Positions 45,463 to 54,974 of a stretch of 64,000 nt of DNA are shown here, piece by piece. The position numbers and the translations under genes are program-made. Every line of letters starts with the position of its first letter. Within the stretch, counting starts at the first letter, position 1. Source of the DNA: Burkholderiales bacterium (lineage in GTDB: Bacteria > Pseudomonadota > Gammaproteobacteria > Burkholderiales > Burkholderiaceae_C); the NCBI GenBank assembly GCA_016702555.1, contig JADJDV010000002.1, positions 1 to 64,000 on the forward strand, given 5' to 3'. The notes beneath the pieces are model-generated. The model had not been told where the DNA came from. It saw only the letters and a program-made list of their open reading frames with translations, and did not search any database.

Positions 45463-46386
45463 ATGGCCAAGGTTTTCATCGACGGCGAGGCCGGCACCAC
45501 CGGCCTGCAGATTCGCGAACGGCTGGCCGGCCTGCCCGGCATCGAGCTGGTCAGCATCGATCCGGCACGGCGCAAGGACCCGCAAGCCAAGCGCGAGATC
45601 GTGGCGGCGGTTGACCTGGTGATCCTGTGCCTGCACGACGACGCCGCGCGCGAGACGGTGGCGATGGTCGATGCGCTGGCGGGGGAAAAACCACGCATCA
45701 TCGACGCCAGCACCGCGCACCGCGTGGCGCCAGACTGGGTCTACGGCTTTGCCGAACTGGCGCCGGGCCAGCGCGAGGCCATCGCCCAAGCCGACCGCGT
45801 GGCCAACCCGGGCTGTTACGCCACCGGCGCGATCGCGCTGATCCGGCCGCTGGTCGACGCCGGCCTGCTGCCCAAGGACGCGGCGCTCAGCCTGCCCTCG
45901 ATCAGCGGCTATTCGGGCGGCGGCCGCCCGATGATCGAGGCCTATGAGAGCGGCCAGGCGCCGGCGCACGAAGCCTATGCGCTGGGCCTGGCGCACAAGC
46001 ACATCCCCGAGATCATGGCCTGCACTGGCCTGACCAGGCGGCCGATCTTCATCCCGGCGGTCGGCAATTTCCGCCAGGGCATGCTGGTCGAGTTGCCGCT
46101 GCACCTGGACCTGCTGCCGGGCCAGCCGAAGACGGCCGACGTGCAGGCCGCCTACGAGGCGCATTACGCGCGCACCAACACGCCCGAGCAGTGGGTCAAG
46201 GTGCTGCCGGCCGAGACCAGCGGCAAGCTGGACGCGGTGGCGCTGGATGGCCAGGACGGGCTGGAAATCCGCGTGTTCGGCAACGACACGCACCACCACG
46301 CGGTGGTCGTCGCGCGCCTGGACAACCTGGGCAAGGGCGCCAGCGGCGCGGCGGTGCAGAACCTGAAGCTGATGCTGGGCGTTTGA
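45463..46386 (+). CDS. argC: N-acetyl-gamma-glutamyl-phosphate reductase, type 2
   Basis: A 307-residue reductase in arginine synthesis, of the shorter AGPR type 2. It has the NADP site MAKVFIDGEAGTTGLQIRER, the catalytic Cys in VANPGCYATGAIALIRPL, SISGYSGGGRPMIEAY, and AHKHIPEIMACTGL with the conserved His. A strong ribosome-binding site (ACAAGGAG) precedes the ATG. It is divergent from sucC over 180 bp, in which both promoters must lie. Confidence 0.95.
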   Translation: MAKVFIDGEAGTTGLQIRERLAGLPGIELVSIDPARRKDPQAKREIVAAVDLVILCLHDDAARETVAMVDALAGEKPRIIDASTAHRVAPDWVYGFAELAPGQREAIAQADRVANPGCYATGAIALIRPLVDAGLLPKDAALSLPSISGYSGGGRPMIEAYESGQAPAHEAYALGLAHKHIPEIMACTGLTRRPIFIPAVGNFRQGMLVELPLHLDLLPGQPKTADVQAAYEAHYARTNTPEQWVKVLPAETSGKLDAVALDGQDGLEIRVFGNDTHHHAVVVARLDNLGKGASGAAVQNLKLMLGV

Positions 46387-46435
46387 AAATGACGAATGAC
46401 TGGCGCTGCGCACCACCGCGGAAAGAAATCTCATC

Positions 46436-47341
46436 GTGAACACCCAAAAAACCCTGCCCGGCTGGCGCGGCGTGATGCCTTATCTGGTGTCGCCGCTGAA
46501 CGACGACGGCAGTGTGGCCAGCGAGGTGCTGGCGCGCCTGATCGACGACCTGATCGAGGCCGGCGTGCACGGCCTGAGCCCGCTCGGCTCGACCGGCGAG
46601 TTCGCCTACCTGAACCCGGAGCAGCGCCTGGCCGTGGTGCAGACCAGCGTGGCCGCCGCGCGTGGACGCGTGCCGGTGATTCCGGGCGTGGCCTCGTGCG
46701 CGATCGCCGACGCGGTGGCGCAGGCACGTGCTTACGAAGCCGCCGGGGCCGACGGCATCCTGGCCATCATGGAGGCCTACTTTCCGGTCGGCGACGAGGG
46801 CGTCTACCAGTACTTCAAGGCCATCGCCGAGGCGGTGTCGCTGCCGCTGGTGCTCTACACCAACCCCAATTTCCAGCGCTCGGACCTGAGCCTGCCGGTG
46901 ATCGATCGGCTGAGCCAGCTGCCGAACATCGCCTATCTGAAGGACGCCTCGAACAACACCGGCCGGCTGCTGTCGATCATGCAGCGGGTGCAGGGGCGCA
47001 TGCAGGTGTTCGCGGCGTCGGCGCACATTCCCGCGGCGGTGATGCTGATCGGCGGCGTCGGCTGGATGGCCGGCCCGGCCTGCCTGGTGCCGCGCCAGAG
47101 CGTGCGCCTGTACGAGCTGTGCCGCGCCGGCCAGTGGGATGAGGCGATGGTGCTGCAGCGCGGGCTGTGGGCCGTCAACCAGGTGTTCGCCAAGTACAAC
47201 CTGGCGGCCTGCGTCAAGGGCGGTTTGCAACTGCAGGGCTACGCGGTGGGCGAGCCGGTGCCGCCGCAGGCACCGCTGTCGCCGGAAGGGCGCGAGGAAG
47301 TGCGGGCGCTGCTGCTGCGTTTGGGCGCGCTGGGCGGCTGA
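46436..47341 (+). CDS. DapA/N-acetylneuraminate lyase family aldolase of unknown substrate
   Basis: A 301-residue class I aldolase of the dihydrodipicolinate synthase family. The Schiff-base lysine is in IAYLKDASNN and the catalytic Tyr in LVLYTNPNF; GSTGEFAYLN is the substrate-carboxylate loop. The loop differs from true DapA (usually GTTGE), so this is probably another pyruvate-dependent lyase or a dehydratase. A GTG at 46436 is used as the start; it lies 49 bp after argC. No neighbouring catabolic genes hint at its substrate. Confidence 0.85.
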   Translation: MNTQKTLPGWRGVMPYLVSPLNDDGSVASEVLARLIDDLIEAGVHGLSPLGSTGEFAYLNPEQRLAVVQTSVAAARGRVPVIPGVASCAIADAVAQARAYEAAGADGILAIMEAYFPVGDEGVYQYFKAIAEAVSLPLVLYTNPNFQRSDLSLPVIDRLSQLPNIAYLKDASNNTGRLLSIMQRVQGRMQVFAASAHIPAAVMLIGGVGWMAGPACLVPRQSVRLYELCRAGQWDEAMVLQRGLWAVNQVFAKYNLAACVKGGLQLQGYAVGEPVPPQAPLSPEGREEVRALLLRLGALGG

Positions 47342-47350
47342 ACGGCGCGC

Positions 47351-47455
47351 TCATACAGATTCGCGATCAAAAAGATAAGCCGTTCGGGCTGAGCCTGTCG
47401 AAGCCCTGCGTGGTGCATGCACTTCGACAAGCTCAGTGCGAACGGCTCTTAAACG
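47351..47455. repeat. Dispersed TTCGAC-type repeat
   Basis: AATCAAAAAGATAAGCCGTTC, GAGCCTGTCGAAGCCCTGCG and CACTTCGACAAGCTCAGTGC (parts) form an imperfect inverted repeat related to 36205-36299. It lies between the convergent DapA-like and recX genes and may stop both. Confidence 0.75.
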
Positions 47456-47473
47456 ATAGAGCGCGCATTGGTA

Positions 47474-47970
47474 TCAGGCATCATCGATACCGGCCTCGTC
47501 GTCCGCCGAGCCATTGACGGCCTCGCGCAGCACGCGGCGCACCACCTCGGTGTCGAAGCCACGCGCGGCCAGAAAGCGCATCTGGCGCGCCCGCCCGGCG
47601 GCGTCCGGCGCGGGCGTGCCGAACTTCTTGCGCCAGACCTCGCGCGCGCGCTCGAGCTCGGTGGCGCGCAGGCGCGTCGCGGCCTGCGCCAGCAGTTCCT
47701 CATCCAGCCCCTTGCCGCGCAACTCCTGCAGCACGCGACCGGTGCCCAGGCGCGCCGCGCGCCGGTTCAGCACCGACTCGGCCACGCGCGCCTCGCTGAT
47801 GAAACCCTTGGTCGCCAGTTCGTCGAGCACGCGCGCCAGCTCGGCCGGATCGTCGCCGGCATGCGCGGCCAGCTTGCGCTCCAACTCCGCTCGCGAATGC
47901 TCGCGCGCCGCCAGCAGGCGCAGGGCGCGGCCCTTGAGCGAAAGCTGCGGGATGCCGGGGCGGGCTGGAA

Positions 47971-47974
<4 letters not shown>
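47474..47974 (-). CDS. recX: Regulatory protein RecX
   Basis: A 166-residue RecX, a modulator of RecA filaments. The typical three-helix repeats are visible: SLKGRALRLLAAREHSRAEL, VLDELATKGFISEARVAESV, and GTGRVLQELRGKGLDEELL. It begins at GTG 47974, which overlaps the recA stop (GTGA), so it is translated only after recA. The first nine residues (IPARPGIPQ after the start) look like the peptide from the ATTCCC-type repeats, but that is uncertain. Confidence 0.92.
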
Positions 47975-49026
<1,052 letters not shown>

Positions 49027-49167
49027 GATGTTCTCCTTGTGAATCAATGGGTTGCTGCATCCGATCCGCTGAAAACCAGAAATCACTGGATGCTTGAACA
49101 GGACTGTATATCAACCCATTAGTTAAGGTAAAGCTGATTTTTAGTCAGTTTGGCTTATCATTTATCC

Positions 49168-49641
49168 GTGTCTGAACCACTGACCGACGATCGCTGGCGC
49201 CAGAGCCATTTGGGCCGGCTGCTCGGCCACGCCATGCGCCGCTTCGACGAGCGCGTATTGCAGTTGATGGCGGCCAGCGAGCAGGCACCGCTGGCGCTGG
49301 CCAACCTGGCGGCGCGCGACAAGGTGGGCGCGGCGCACATCCACATCACGCGCCACCTGCCGCTGGCCGGCGCACGCCTGACCGAGCTGGCGGGCTGGGC
49401 CGGCATGACCAAGCAGTCCATGGGCGATCTGGTCGATCAGTGCGAAGCCTGGGGCCTGGTGGCGCGCCATCCCGATGCGCGCGATGCCCGTGCGCGCCGG
49501 ATCGTCTTCACCCCCGCCGGGCTGGACTGGCTGGCGGCGTTCCGCGACGCGGTGGCGCAGGCCGAGGCCGAGTTCCGCGGCGCCGTCGGCGCCGAGGTGG
49601 CGACGGTGGTGGCGCTGGGGCTGGAGGCCTACGCGCAGTAA
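49168..49641 (+). CDS. MarR-family transcriptional regulator
   Basis: A 157-residue winged-helix regulator. The recognition region is LTELAGWAGMTKQSMGDLVD and the wing RHPDARDARARRIVFTPAG. It likely responds to a small aromatic or oxidant, as MarR proteins usually do. Start GTG at 49168; an earlier in-frame TTG at 49150 is possible. It is divergent from recA; target genes are not evident. Confidence 0.85.
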   Translation: MSEPLTDDRWRQSHLGRLLGHAMRRFDERVLQLMAASEQAPLALANLAARDKVGAAHIHITRHLPLAGARLTELAGWAGMTKQSMGDLVDQCEAWGLVARHPDARDARARRIVFTPAGLDWLAAFRDAVAQAEAEFRGAVGAEVATVVALGLEAYAQ

Positions 49642-49736
49642 GGCCGATGACCCGTGGCCGGCGGTTAGGCCGCAGTCGGCATCCGGCCTAGAATTTCCCT
49701 GCCAGCCGACACATAAAGAAATCCAGGAGACCAGTC

Positions 49737-50411
<675 letters not shown>

Positions 50412-50412
50412 C

Positions 50413-50531
50413 CGAATGACCAATGACTTTGCCGCTGGCGCGGCTTCAATGACCAATGACGCACGCCGGTGGATCGCAAACCTTTGTCATTCGTCATAGG
50501 CTGGCGCAGCCGCCATCATTTGTCATCGCAC
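50413..50531. repeat. ATGACCAATGAC / GTCATTNGTCAT repeats between regulator and kinase
   Basis: Copies of ATGACCAATGAC at 50415 and 50451 and reverse copies GTCATTCGTCAT and CATTTGTCAT further on form inverted pairs. Similar ATGACGAATGA words lie at 28033 and 46387. The repeat lies within the probable two-gene operon. Confidence 0.6.
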
Positions 50532-50532
50532 C

Positions 50533-51966
50533 GTGAAGATATTCCAGCGCACCCAGCACTCGCTGTTCGGCGAGATCCTGGACTGGATGCTGACGCCGCT
50601 GCTGCTGCTGTGGCCGATCAGCCTGGCGCTGACCTGGCTGGTGGCGCAGAACCTGGCCAACAAGCCGTTCGACCGTGCGCTGGTCTACAACGTGCAGACA
50701 CTGGCGCAGCTGATCCAGGTGGGGCCGGGCCCGCGCGTGCGCTTCTCGCTGGCGCAGCCGACCAGCGAGCTGCTGCGCGCCGACGACGCCGACTACGTCT
50801 ACTACCAGGTGCTCGGCACGCGCGGCGAGTTTCTCTCGGGCGAGCGCGACCTGCCGGCGCCGCCCGGTCCCGCGGCCACGGTGCGGGTCGACGACGAGCC
50901 GCACCTGCGCGACGCCGAATTCCGCGGCCTGCCGGTGCGCATCGCCTCGCTGTGGGTGCCGATCGACGGCACGCGCGCGCCGGCGCTGGTGCAGGTGGCC
51001 GAGACGCGCGAGAAGCGCAGCGTGCTGGCGGCCGAGATCATCAAGGGCGTGATGCTGCCGCAGTTCGCCATCCTGCCGCTGGCGGTGCTGCTGGTGTGGC
51101 TGGCGCTGGTGCGCGGCATCAAGCCGCTGTCTGAGCTGGAAAAGCGCATCCGCGCGCGCCGCCCGGACGACTTGTCGCCGCTGGACGAGCATTCGGTGCC
51201 GCAGGAGGTCGGGCCGCTGGTGGCTTCGGTCAACGACCTGCTGACGCGCCTGAAGGACTCCATCGCCATGCAAAAGCGCTTTCTGGCCGACGCCGCGCAC
51301 CAGCTGAAGACGCCGCTGGCCGGGCTGCGCATGCAGGCCGACCTGGCGCAGCGGCAGGGCTCCAGCACCGAGGATTTGAAGCAGTCGCTGCAGCAGATCG
51401 GCAACGCCAGCGTGCGCGCCACCCACACCGTCAACCAGCTGCTGGCGCTGGCGCGCGCCGAGGGCGGCGGCACCGCGCTGACACGGCAGCCCTGCGACAT
51501 CGCCCAACTCACCATCGAGGTGGTGCACGAGGCGGTGCCGCTGGCACTGGACCGGCGCATCGACCTCGGCTACGAAGGCCCCGAGCCCGGCGCCGCGGGG
51601 CTGACACTGCCGGGCAACCCGACGCTGCTCAAGGAGATGATCCGCAACCTGGTCGAGAACGCGATGTACTACGCGCCCACGACACCCGACCGCCCGGGCG
51701 TGGTCACGGTGCGGGTGTCCGGCACGGCCGCGCAGCGCACGCTGATGGTACAGGTGGAGGACAACGGCCCCGGCGTGCCGCTGGCCGACCGCGCGCGCAT
51801 CTTCGAGCCCTTCTACCGCGCACTTGGCACCAACGTCGACGGCTCCGGCCTGGGCCTGCCGATCGTGCGCGAGATCGCGCAGCAGCACGGCGCCGACGTC
51901 GACGTGAGCGACGCCCACCCGGGCCTGCCGTCGCCGGGGGCGCGCTTCACGCTGCGTTTCAGATGA
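50533..51966 (+). CDS. Sensor histidine kinase, TctE-like
   Basis: A 477-residue membrane kinase. An N-terminal helix (LLLLWPISLALTWLVAQ), a periplasmic 2CSK_N-type sensor domain (about 40-165), a second helix (PQFAILPLAVLLVWLALV), then HisKA with the phosphorylated His256 (LADAAHQLKTPLAGLRMQAD) and an HATPase with NLVENAMYYAP, DNGPGVP and GSGLGLPIVREI. The N-terminus SLFGEILDWMLTPLLLLWP closely follows TctE, sensor of tricarboxylates. It begins with GTG. The transported ligand genes (tctCBA) are not adjacent, so the ligand is open. Confidence 0.92.
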   Translation: MKIFQRTQHSLFGEILDWMLTPLLLLWPISLALTWLVAQNLANKPFDRALVYNVQTLAQLIQVGPGPRVRFSLAQPTSELLRADDADYVYYQVLGTRGEFLSGERDLPAPPGPAATVRVDDEPHLRDAEFRGLPVRIASLWVPIDGTRAPALVQVAETREKRSVLAAEIIKGVMLPQFAILPLAVLLVWLALVRGIKPLSELEKRIRARRPDDLSPLDEHSVPQEVGPLVASVNDLLTRLKDSIAMQKRFLADAAHQLKTPLAGLRMQADLAQRQGSSTEDLKQSLQQIGNASVRATHTVNQLLALARAEGGGTALTRQPCDIAQLTIEVVHEAVPLALDRRIDLGYEGPEPGAAGLTLPGNPTLLKEMIRNLVENAMYYAPTTPDRPGVVTVRVSGTAAQRTLMVQVEDNGPGVPLADRARIFEPFYRALGTNVDGSGLGLPIVREIAQQHGADVDVSDAHPGLPSPGARFTLRFR

Positions 51967-51997
51967 GCGGCGCTGGCGCGCCCGGACTGGTTTTCCC

Positions 51998-52657
51998 TCA
52001 GGCCGGCTTGTACAGGCTCAGCTGCAGGCGCTCGCGCTCCATGGTGCGCGCCACCGCCGGCACCTGGGCGGTGCGCTGCACATGCGCCCACAGCTCAGGC
52101 AGGTCTTCCGGGTTGATGCCGGCAATGGTGCCCCAGCGCAGCAGCGTCAGCGCGTAGGCGTCGAGCGGGCCGCAGCGTGCGCCGCCCAGCCAGTCGTGGC
52201 CGGCCGCGTTGGCCTGCTTCAGCAGGTCCTGCAACTCGCCCATCAGCGTGCGGTAGCTGGCCGCGGCGAAGCGCTTGATCTGGGCCTGCGTGGCCTCGTC
52301 GTCGCTGTACTTGTGCGGCATGAACACGTGCGTGAACGTCGGGTGCACGGTGTTGTTCATCCAGGCCAGCGCCTCGACGAAGCGGGCGCGCGCCAGCGGG
52401 TCCTTGGGAATGAAGGCGTTCTCCGGAAACTGGCCGTCGATGTAGGCGATGATGGCCATGATCTGGGTGATCACCTGATCGCCATCGGCCAGCACCGGCA
52501 CCTGGCTGCGCGGGTTGAGCGCCTTGTACTCGGGGCCGTACTGCTCGCCCTTGTGCAGCTTCACCGCCACCGGCTCGAAGGTCGCACCCGCCATCTCCAG
52601 CATGGCGTGGGGCACGAACGAGCAGGCGCCGCTGGCGTAATAGAGCTTGAGAGTCAT
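51998..52657 (-). CDS. Beta-class glutathione S-transferase
   Basis: A 219-residue GST. The thioredoxin-like N-terminal domain has LYYASGACSFVPHAMLEMAG with Cys10 in the beta-class position, and QVPVLADG as the cis-Pro loop. The C-terminal helical domain has HPTFTHVFMPHKYSDDEATQ. It should conjugate glutathione with electrophiles or act in redox reactions. It is convergent with the kinase gene with 31 bp between. Confidence 0.92.
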   Translation of the reverse strand: MTLKLYYASGACSFVPHAMLEMAGATFEPVAVKLHKGEQYGPEYKALNPRSQVPVLADGDQVITQIMAIIAYIDGQFPENAFIPKDPLARARFVEALAWMNNTVHPTFTHVFMPHKYSDDEATQAQIKRFAAASYRTLMGELQDLLKQANAAGHDWLGGARCGPLDAYALTLLRWGTIAGINPEDLPELWAHVQRTAQVPAVARTMERERLQLSLYKPA

Positions 52658-52729
52658 CGCGGGGGTCTCCAGAGTGGGTCGTGGTGGATGGCAAGCATAG
52701 CGCGGCCAAAGTGGCGCCTTGCCCGGCCT

Positions 52730-53560
52730 TCAACGGCAGTCTTGCAGCGCCTTGCCCGCCAGCACGTCGCCCAGCGCACCCAGCCGCCGGCGCAGTGCGG
52801 CGTCGGCCTGCGGCAGGCGCAGCAGGTAGGTCGGGTCGTCGCGGCGCTCCTGCACCACGCGGGCGCCGTGCACGCCTTTACGATCAAGGTCTGCGCGCGC
52901 ACGCTCGGCCGCCGCCTCGGACGCAAAACGCCCCAGCGACAGGCCCGGCTCCAGCGCCGCGCCCGGGCGGTCGGTGTCGATGCCGCGCGCACGCAGCTCG
53001 GCGCGCCGTTCGGCCACGGCATCGGCGTCGGCAAAGCCGCCCAGATGGACCATCCAGCGGCCGCCCGGCGGCGGCGCATCGATGCGCCAGCTGCCGGCCG
53101 GCAGCGCGGCCAGCGCGGCGCGCACGGGTTCGATCTGCGCGGCATCAAAGGGGCCGGCTTGCAGGCATTGGACGTCGGCCGGGTCGGTGGCTGCCGCCGT
53201 GGGGGTTTCGGACGCGGGCAGCGCCGGTGGCGACGGCGCCGAGGCGGGCTCGGCCGGTCGCGCTGCCGACGCCGCCGAAGCCGGTTCAACGGGCGCCGGC
53301 GCGGCCGATGCGCTGGGCGCTGGCTCCAACGCGACGGCAGCCGGTTCAGAGTTGGCAGACGCTTGCGGCACCGCCGCATCCGCCACGTCGGCCTGCGCCT
53401 GCGGGGCCTCGATGCGCAGAGCCTGCGGGTGCAGCTGGCGCTGCAGGCGCTCCGGCTCGGCCTGAACGACCGGACCCAGCCCGAGCGGTCGCAGGGCGCC
53501 CTGCGACCAGGCCAGCCAGCCCAGGTTGAGCACCAGCAGCAGCGCCACCAGCCAGCGCAT
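52730..53560 (-). CDS. SPOR-domain inner-membrane protein
   Basis: A 276-residue protein with an N-terminal signal anchor (RWLVALLLVLNLGWLAWSQ), a long Ala/Pro/Glu-rich linker, and a C-terminal SPOR-like domain (VHLGGFADADAVAERRAELR, GLSLGRFASEAAAERARADL). SPOR domains bind denuded glycan strands at division sites. The start lies 2 bp after the birA stop, so both are probably cotranscribed, a common arrangement in Comamonadaceae. Confidence 0.82.
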   Translation of the reverse strand: MRWLVALLLVLNLGWLAWSQGALRPLGLGPVVQAEPERLQRQLHPQALRIEAPQAQADVADAAVPQASANSEPAAVALEPAPSASAAPAPVEPASAASAARPAEPASAPSPPALPASETPTAAATDPADVQCLQAGPFDAAQIEPVRAALAALPAGSWRIDAPPPGGRWMVHLGGFADADAVAERRAELRARGIDTDRPGAALEPGLSLGRFASEAAAERARADLDRKGVHGARVVQERRDDPTYLLRLPQADAALRRRLGALGDVLAGKALQDCR

Positions 53561-53562
53561 CG

Positions 53563-54354
53563 TCAGGCCTCCGCGGCGGGGCGCACGCTGACCTCGGCGC
53601 TGTGCACGGTGCGCAGACCGGCGGGCGTGCGCAGCTGCAGCGCGCCGCTGGCATCGACCCCCTCGCCCTGGCCTTCGCTGCCGTCGGACAGGCGCAGCCG
53701 CTGCCCGGCCAGCGCGTCGCGCGCATTGAAGCGCGCGGCCAGCGGCGCAAAACCCTGCTGCTCGAAGTCGCGCAGCGCGCGCGCCAGCGGCGCCGCCACG
53801 CGCAGCAGCGCTGCCGGCGCGTCGATGCCGGGCAGCAGCGCCTGCAGCCAGGCCGGCGCCGTGCGGAAGCCCTCGTCGGCCAGCGGCGCGATGTTGATGC
53901 CGACGCCGACCACCACGCCGCGCGGCGCGCCTGGCTCGCCGGCACCGGCGGTCTCGACCAGGATGCCGGCCAGCTTGCGGCCTTGCCACCACAGGTCGTT
54001 CGGCCACTTGAGCCGGATGTCGGGATGCAGCGCTTCGGCCAGCGACAGCCCCACGGCCAGCGACAGCCCCGACCAGTCGCCGCGCGGCGCCAGCGGCAGG
54101 CCCAGCGAGAAGGTCAGCGCGGCACCGGCCGCGGCCGCGTCACTGTGCCAGCGGCGCCCGAGCCGGCCGCGCCCGGCATTCTGGATCTCGGCCACCAGCA
54201 GGGTGGCCGCCAGTGCCCCGGCGCGCGCGCGCCGCATCAGCTCGCTGTTGCTGGAATCGATCTCGGGCGCCACCTCGACCCGCACGCCCGGCAGCCAGGG
54301 CGCCAGCGCATCGGCGAGCGCGCTCACGGGCCAGGACAGGGCAGAGGTACGCAT
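53563..54354 (-). CDS. birA: Biotin--[acetyl-CoA-carboxylase] ligase
   Basis: A 263-residue biotin protein ligase of the class without the N-terminal repressor domain. The catalytic motif is GRGRLGRRWHSDAAAAGAAL, and the lysine in LKWPNDLWWQGRKLAGIL contacts biotin-AMP. The C-terminal SH3-like domain (GQRLRLSDGSEGQGEGVDAS) completes it. It attaches biotin to acetyl-CoA carboxylase and similar enzymes. Confidence 0.93.
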   Translation of the reverse strand: MRTSALSWPVSALADALAPWLPGVRVEVAPEIDSSNSELMRRARAGALAATLLVAEIQNAGRGRLGRRWHSDAAAAGAALTFSLGLPLAPRGDWSGLSLAVGLSLAEALHPDIRLKWPNDLWWQGRKLAGILVETAGAGEPGAPRGVVVGVGINIAPLADEGFRTAPAWLQALLPGIDAPAALLRVAAPLARALRDFEQQGFAPLAARFNARDALAGQRLRLSDGSEGQGEGVDASGALQLRTPAGLRTVHSAEVSVRPAAEA

Positions 54355-54364
54355 GCGGCGTCGA

Positions 54365-54898
54365 TCAGGCCTTGGCCTGCTTCTTTTTCTTCTTCTTCTC
54401 GCGACCTTCGGCGGTATCGAGGTCGCTCGACAGCAGCGTGCCGCGGCAGGTCTTGCTGTGGCACCAGCAGGGGTATTCGGCCTTGAGCTCGGGCGTGAGC
54501 GGCTCGTCGATCACCAGGCCGTAGTCGTAATTGAGTTCCTCGCCGGCCCTGATCTTGCGCCGCGACTTGATGAAGATGCGCCCCTCGTCTTCATCCGCCT
54601 CGCAATTGGGCGCGCAGGAATGGTTGATCCAGCGCGAGGCGTTGCCGCCATACAGCGCGTCGATGACGTGCTGGTCGTCGATATGGAAGTAGAAGGTGTG
54701 GTTGGGGTCCTGCGGGTCGTGCGGATGGCGGCGCTGCGCCTCGTCCCAGCTGATCAGCTCGCCGGTGTATTCGATGATGCGCTCGCCGCGCGGAATGTCG
54801 ACCAGCGCGAACACGCCCTTGCCGTGCACACCGGAGCGTCGAACCTGGATGCGGCGGCCAGGGGTGGCCGGCGCGGTGGTGGGGGTTTTGGGCGGCAC
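54365..54898 (-). CDS. SET-domain protein lysine methyltransferase
   Basis: A 177-residue SET protein. The SET motifs are in order: HGKGVFALVDIPRGERIIEY near residue 25, the SAM/Lys channel NASRWINHSCAPNCEA, and GEELNYDYG. A post-SET cysteine cluster (YPCWCHSKTCRGTLL) can bind zinc, as in eukaryotic histone methyltransferases. The C-terminus is Lys-rich (REKKKKKKQAKA). Bacterial SET proteins of this type are known, but their substrates are mostly unknown. Start GTG at 54898. It is divergent from topB; the 76 bp between them include CGTGTGCGCG repeats. Confidence 0.88.
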   Translation of the reverse strand: MPPKTPTTAPATPGRRIQVRRSGVHGKGVFALVDIPRGERIIEYTGELISWDEAQRRHPHDPQDPNHTFYFHIDDQHVIDALYGGNASRWINHSCAPNCEADEDEGRIFIKSRRKIRAGEELNYDYGLVIDEPLTPELKAEYPCWCHSKTCRGTLLSSDLDTAEGREKKKKKKQAKA

Positions 54899-54974
54899 GG
54901 AAAAACTTTGCTATGTTGAATTCGTACGTGTGCGCGCGTGTGCGCGCGAGGACACCGGATTCTAAAGAGAGCCC

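Noticed and set aside
49095..49125. A LexA (SOS) box upstream of recA
   Set aside because: Only a half-site (GATATACAG on the minus strand) is present. The other half does not fit CTGT-N8-ACAG well enough to annotate.
54920..54950. A phase-variable microsatellite (GTGTGCGCG repeats) before topB
   Set aside because: The repeat is short and irregular (CGTGTGCGCGCGTGTGCGCGCG type), lies outside coding sequence, and there is too little of it to argue for phase variation.
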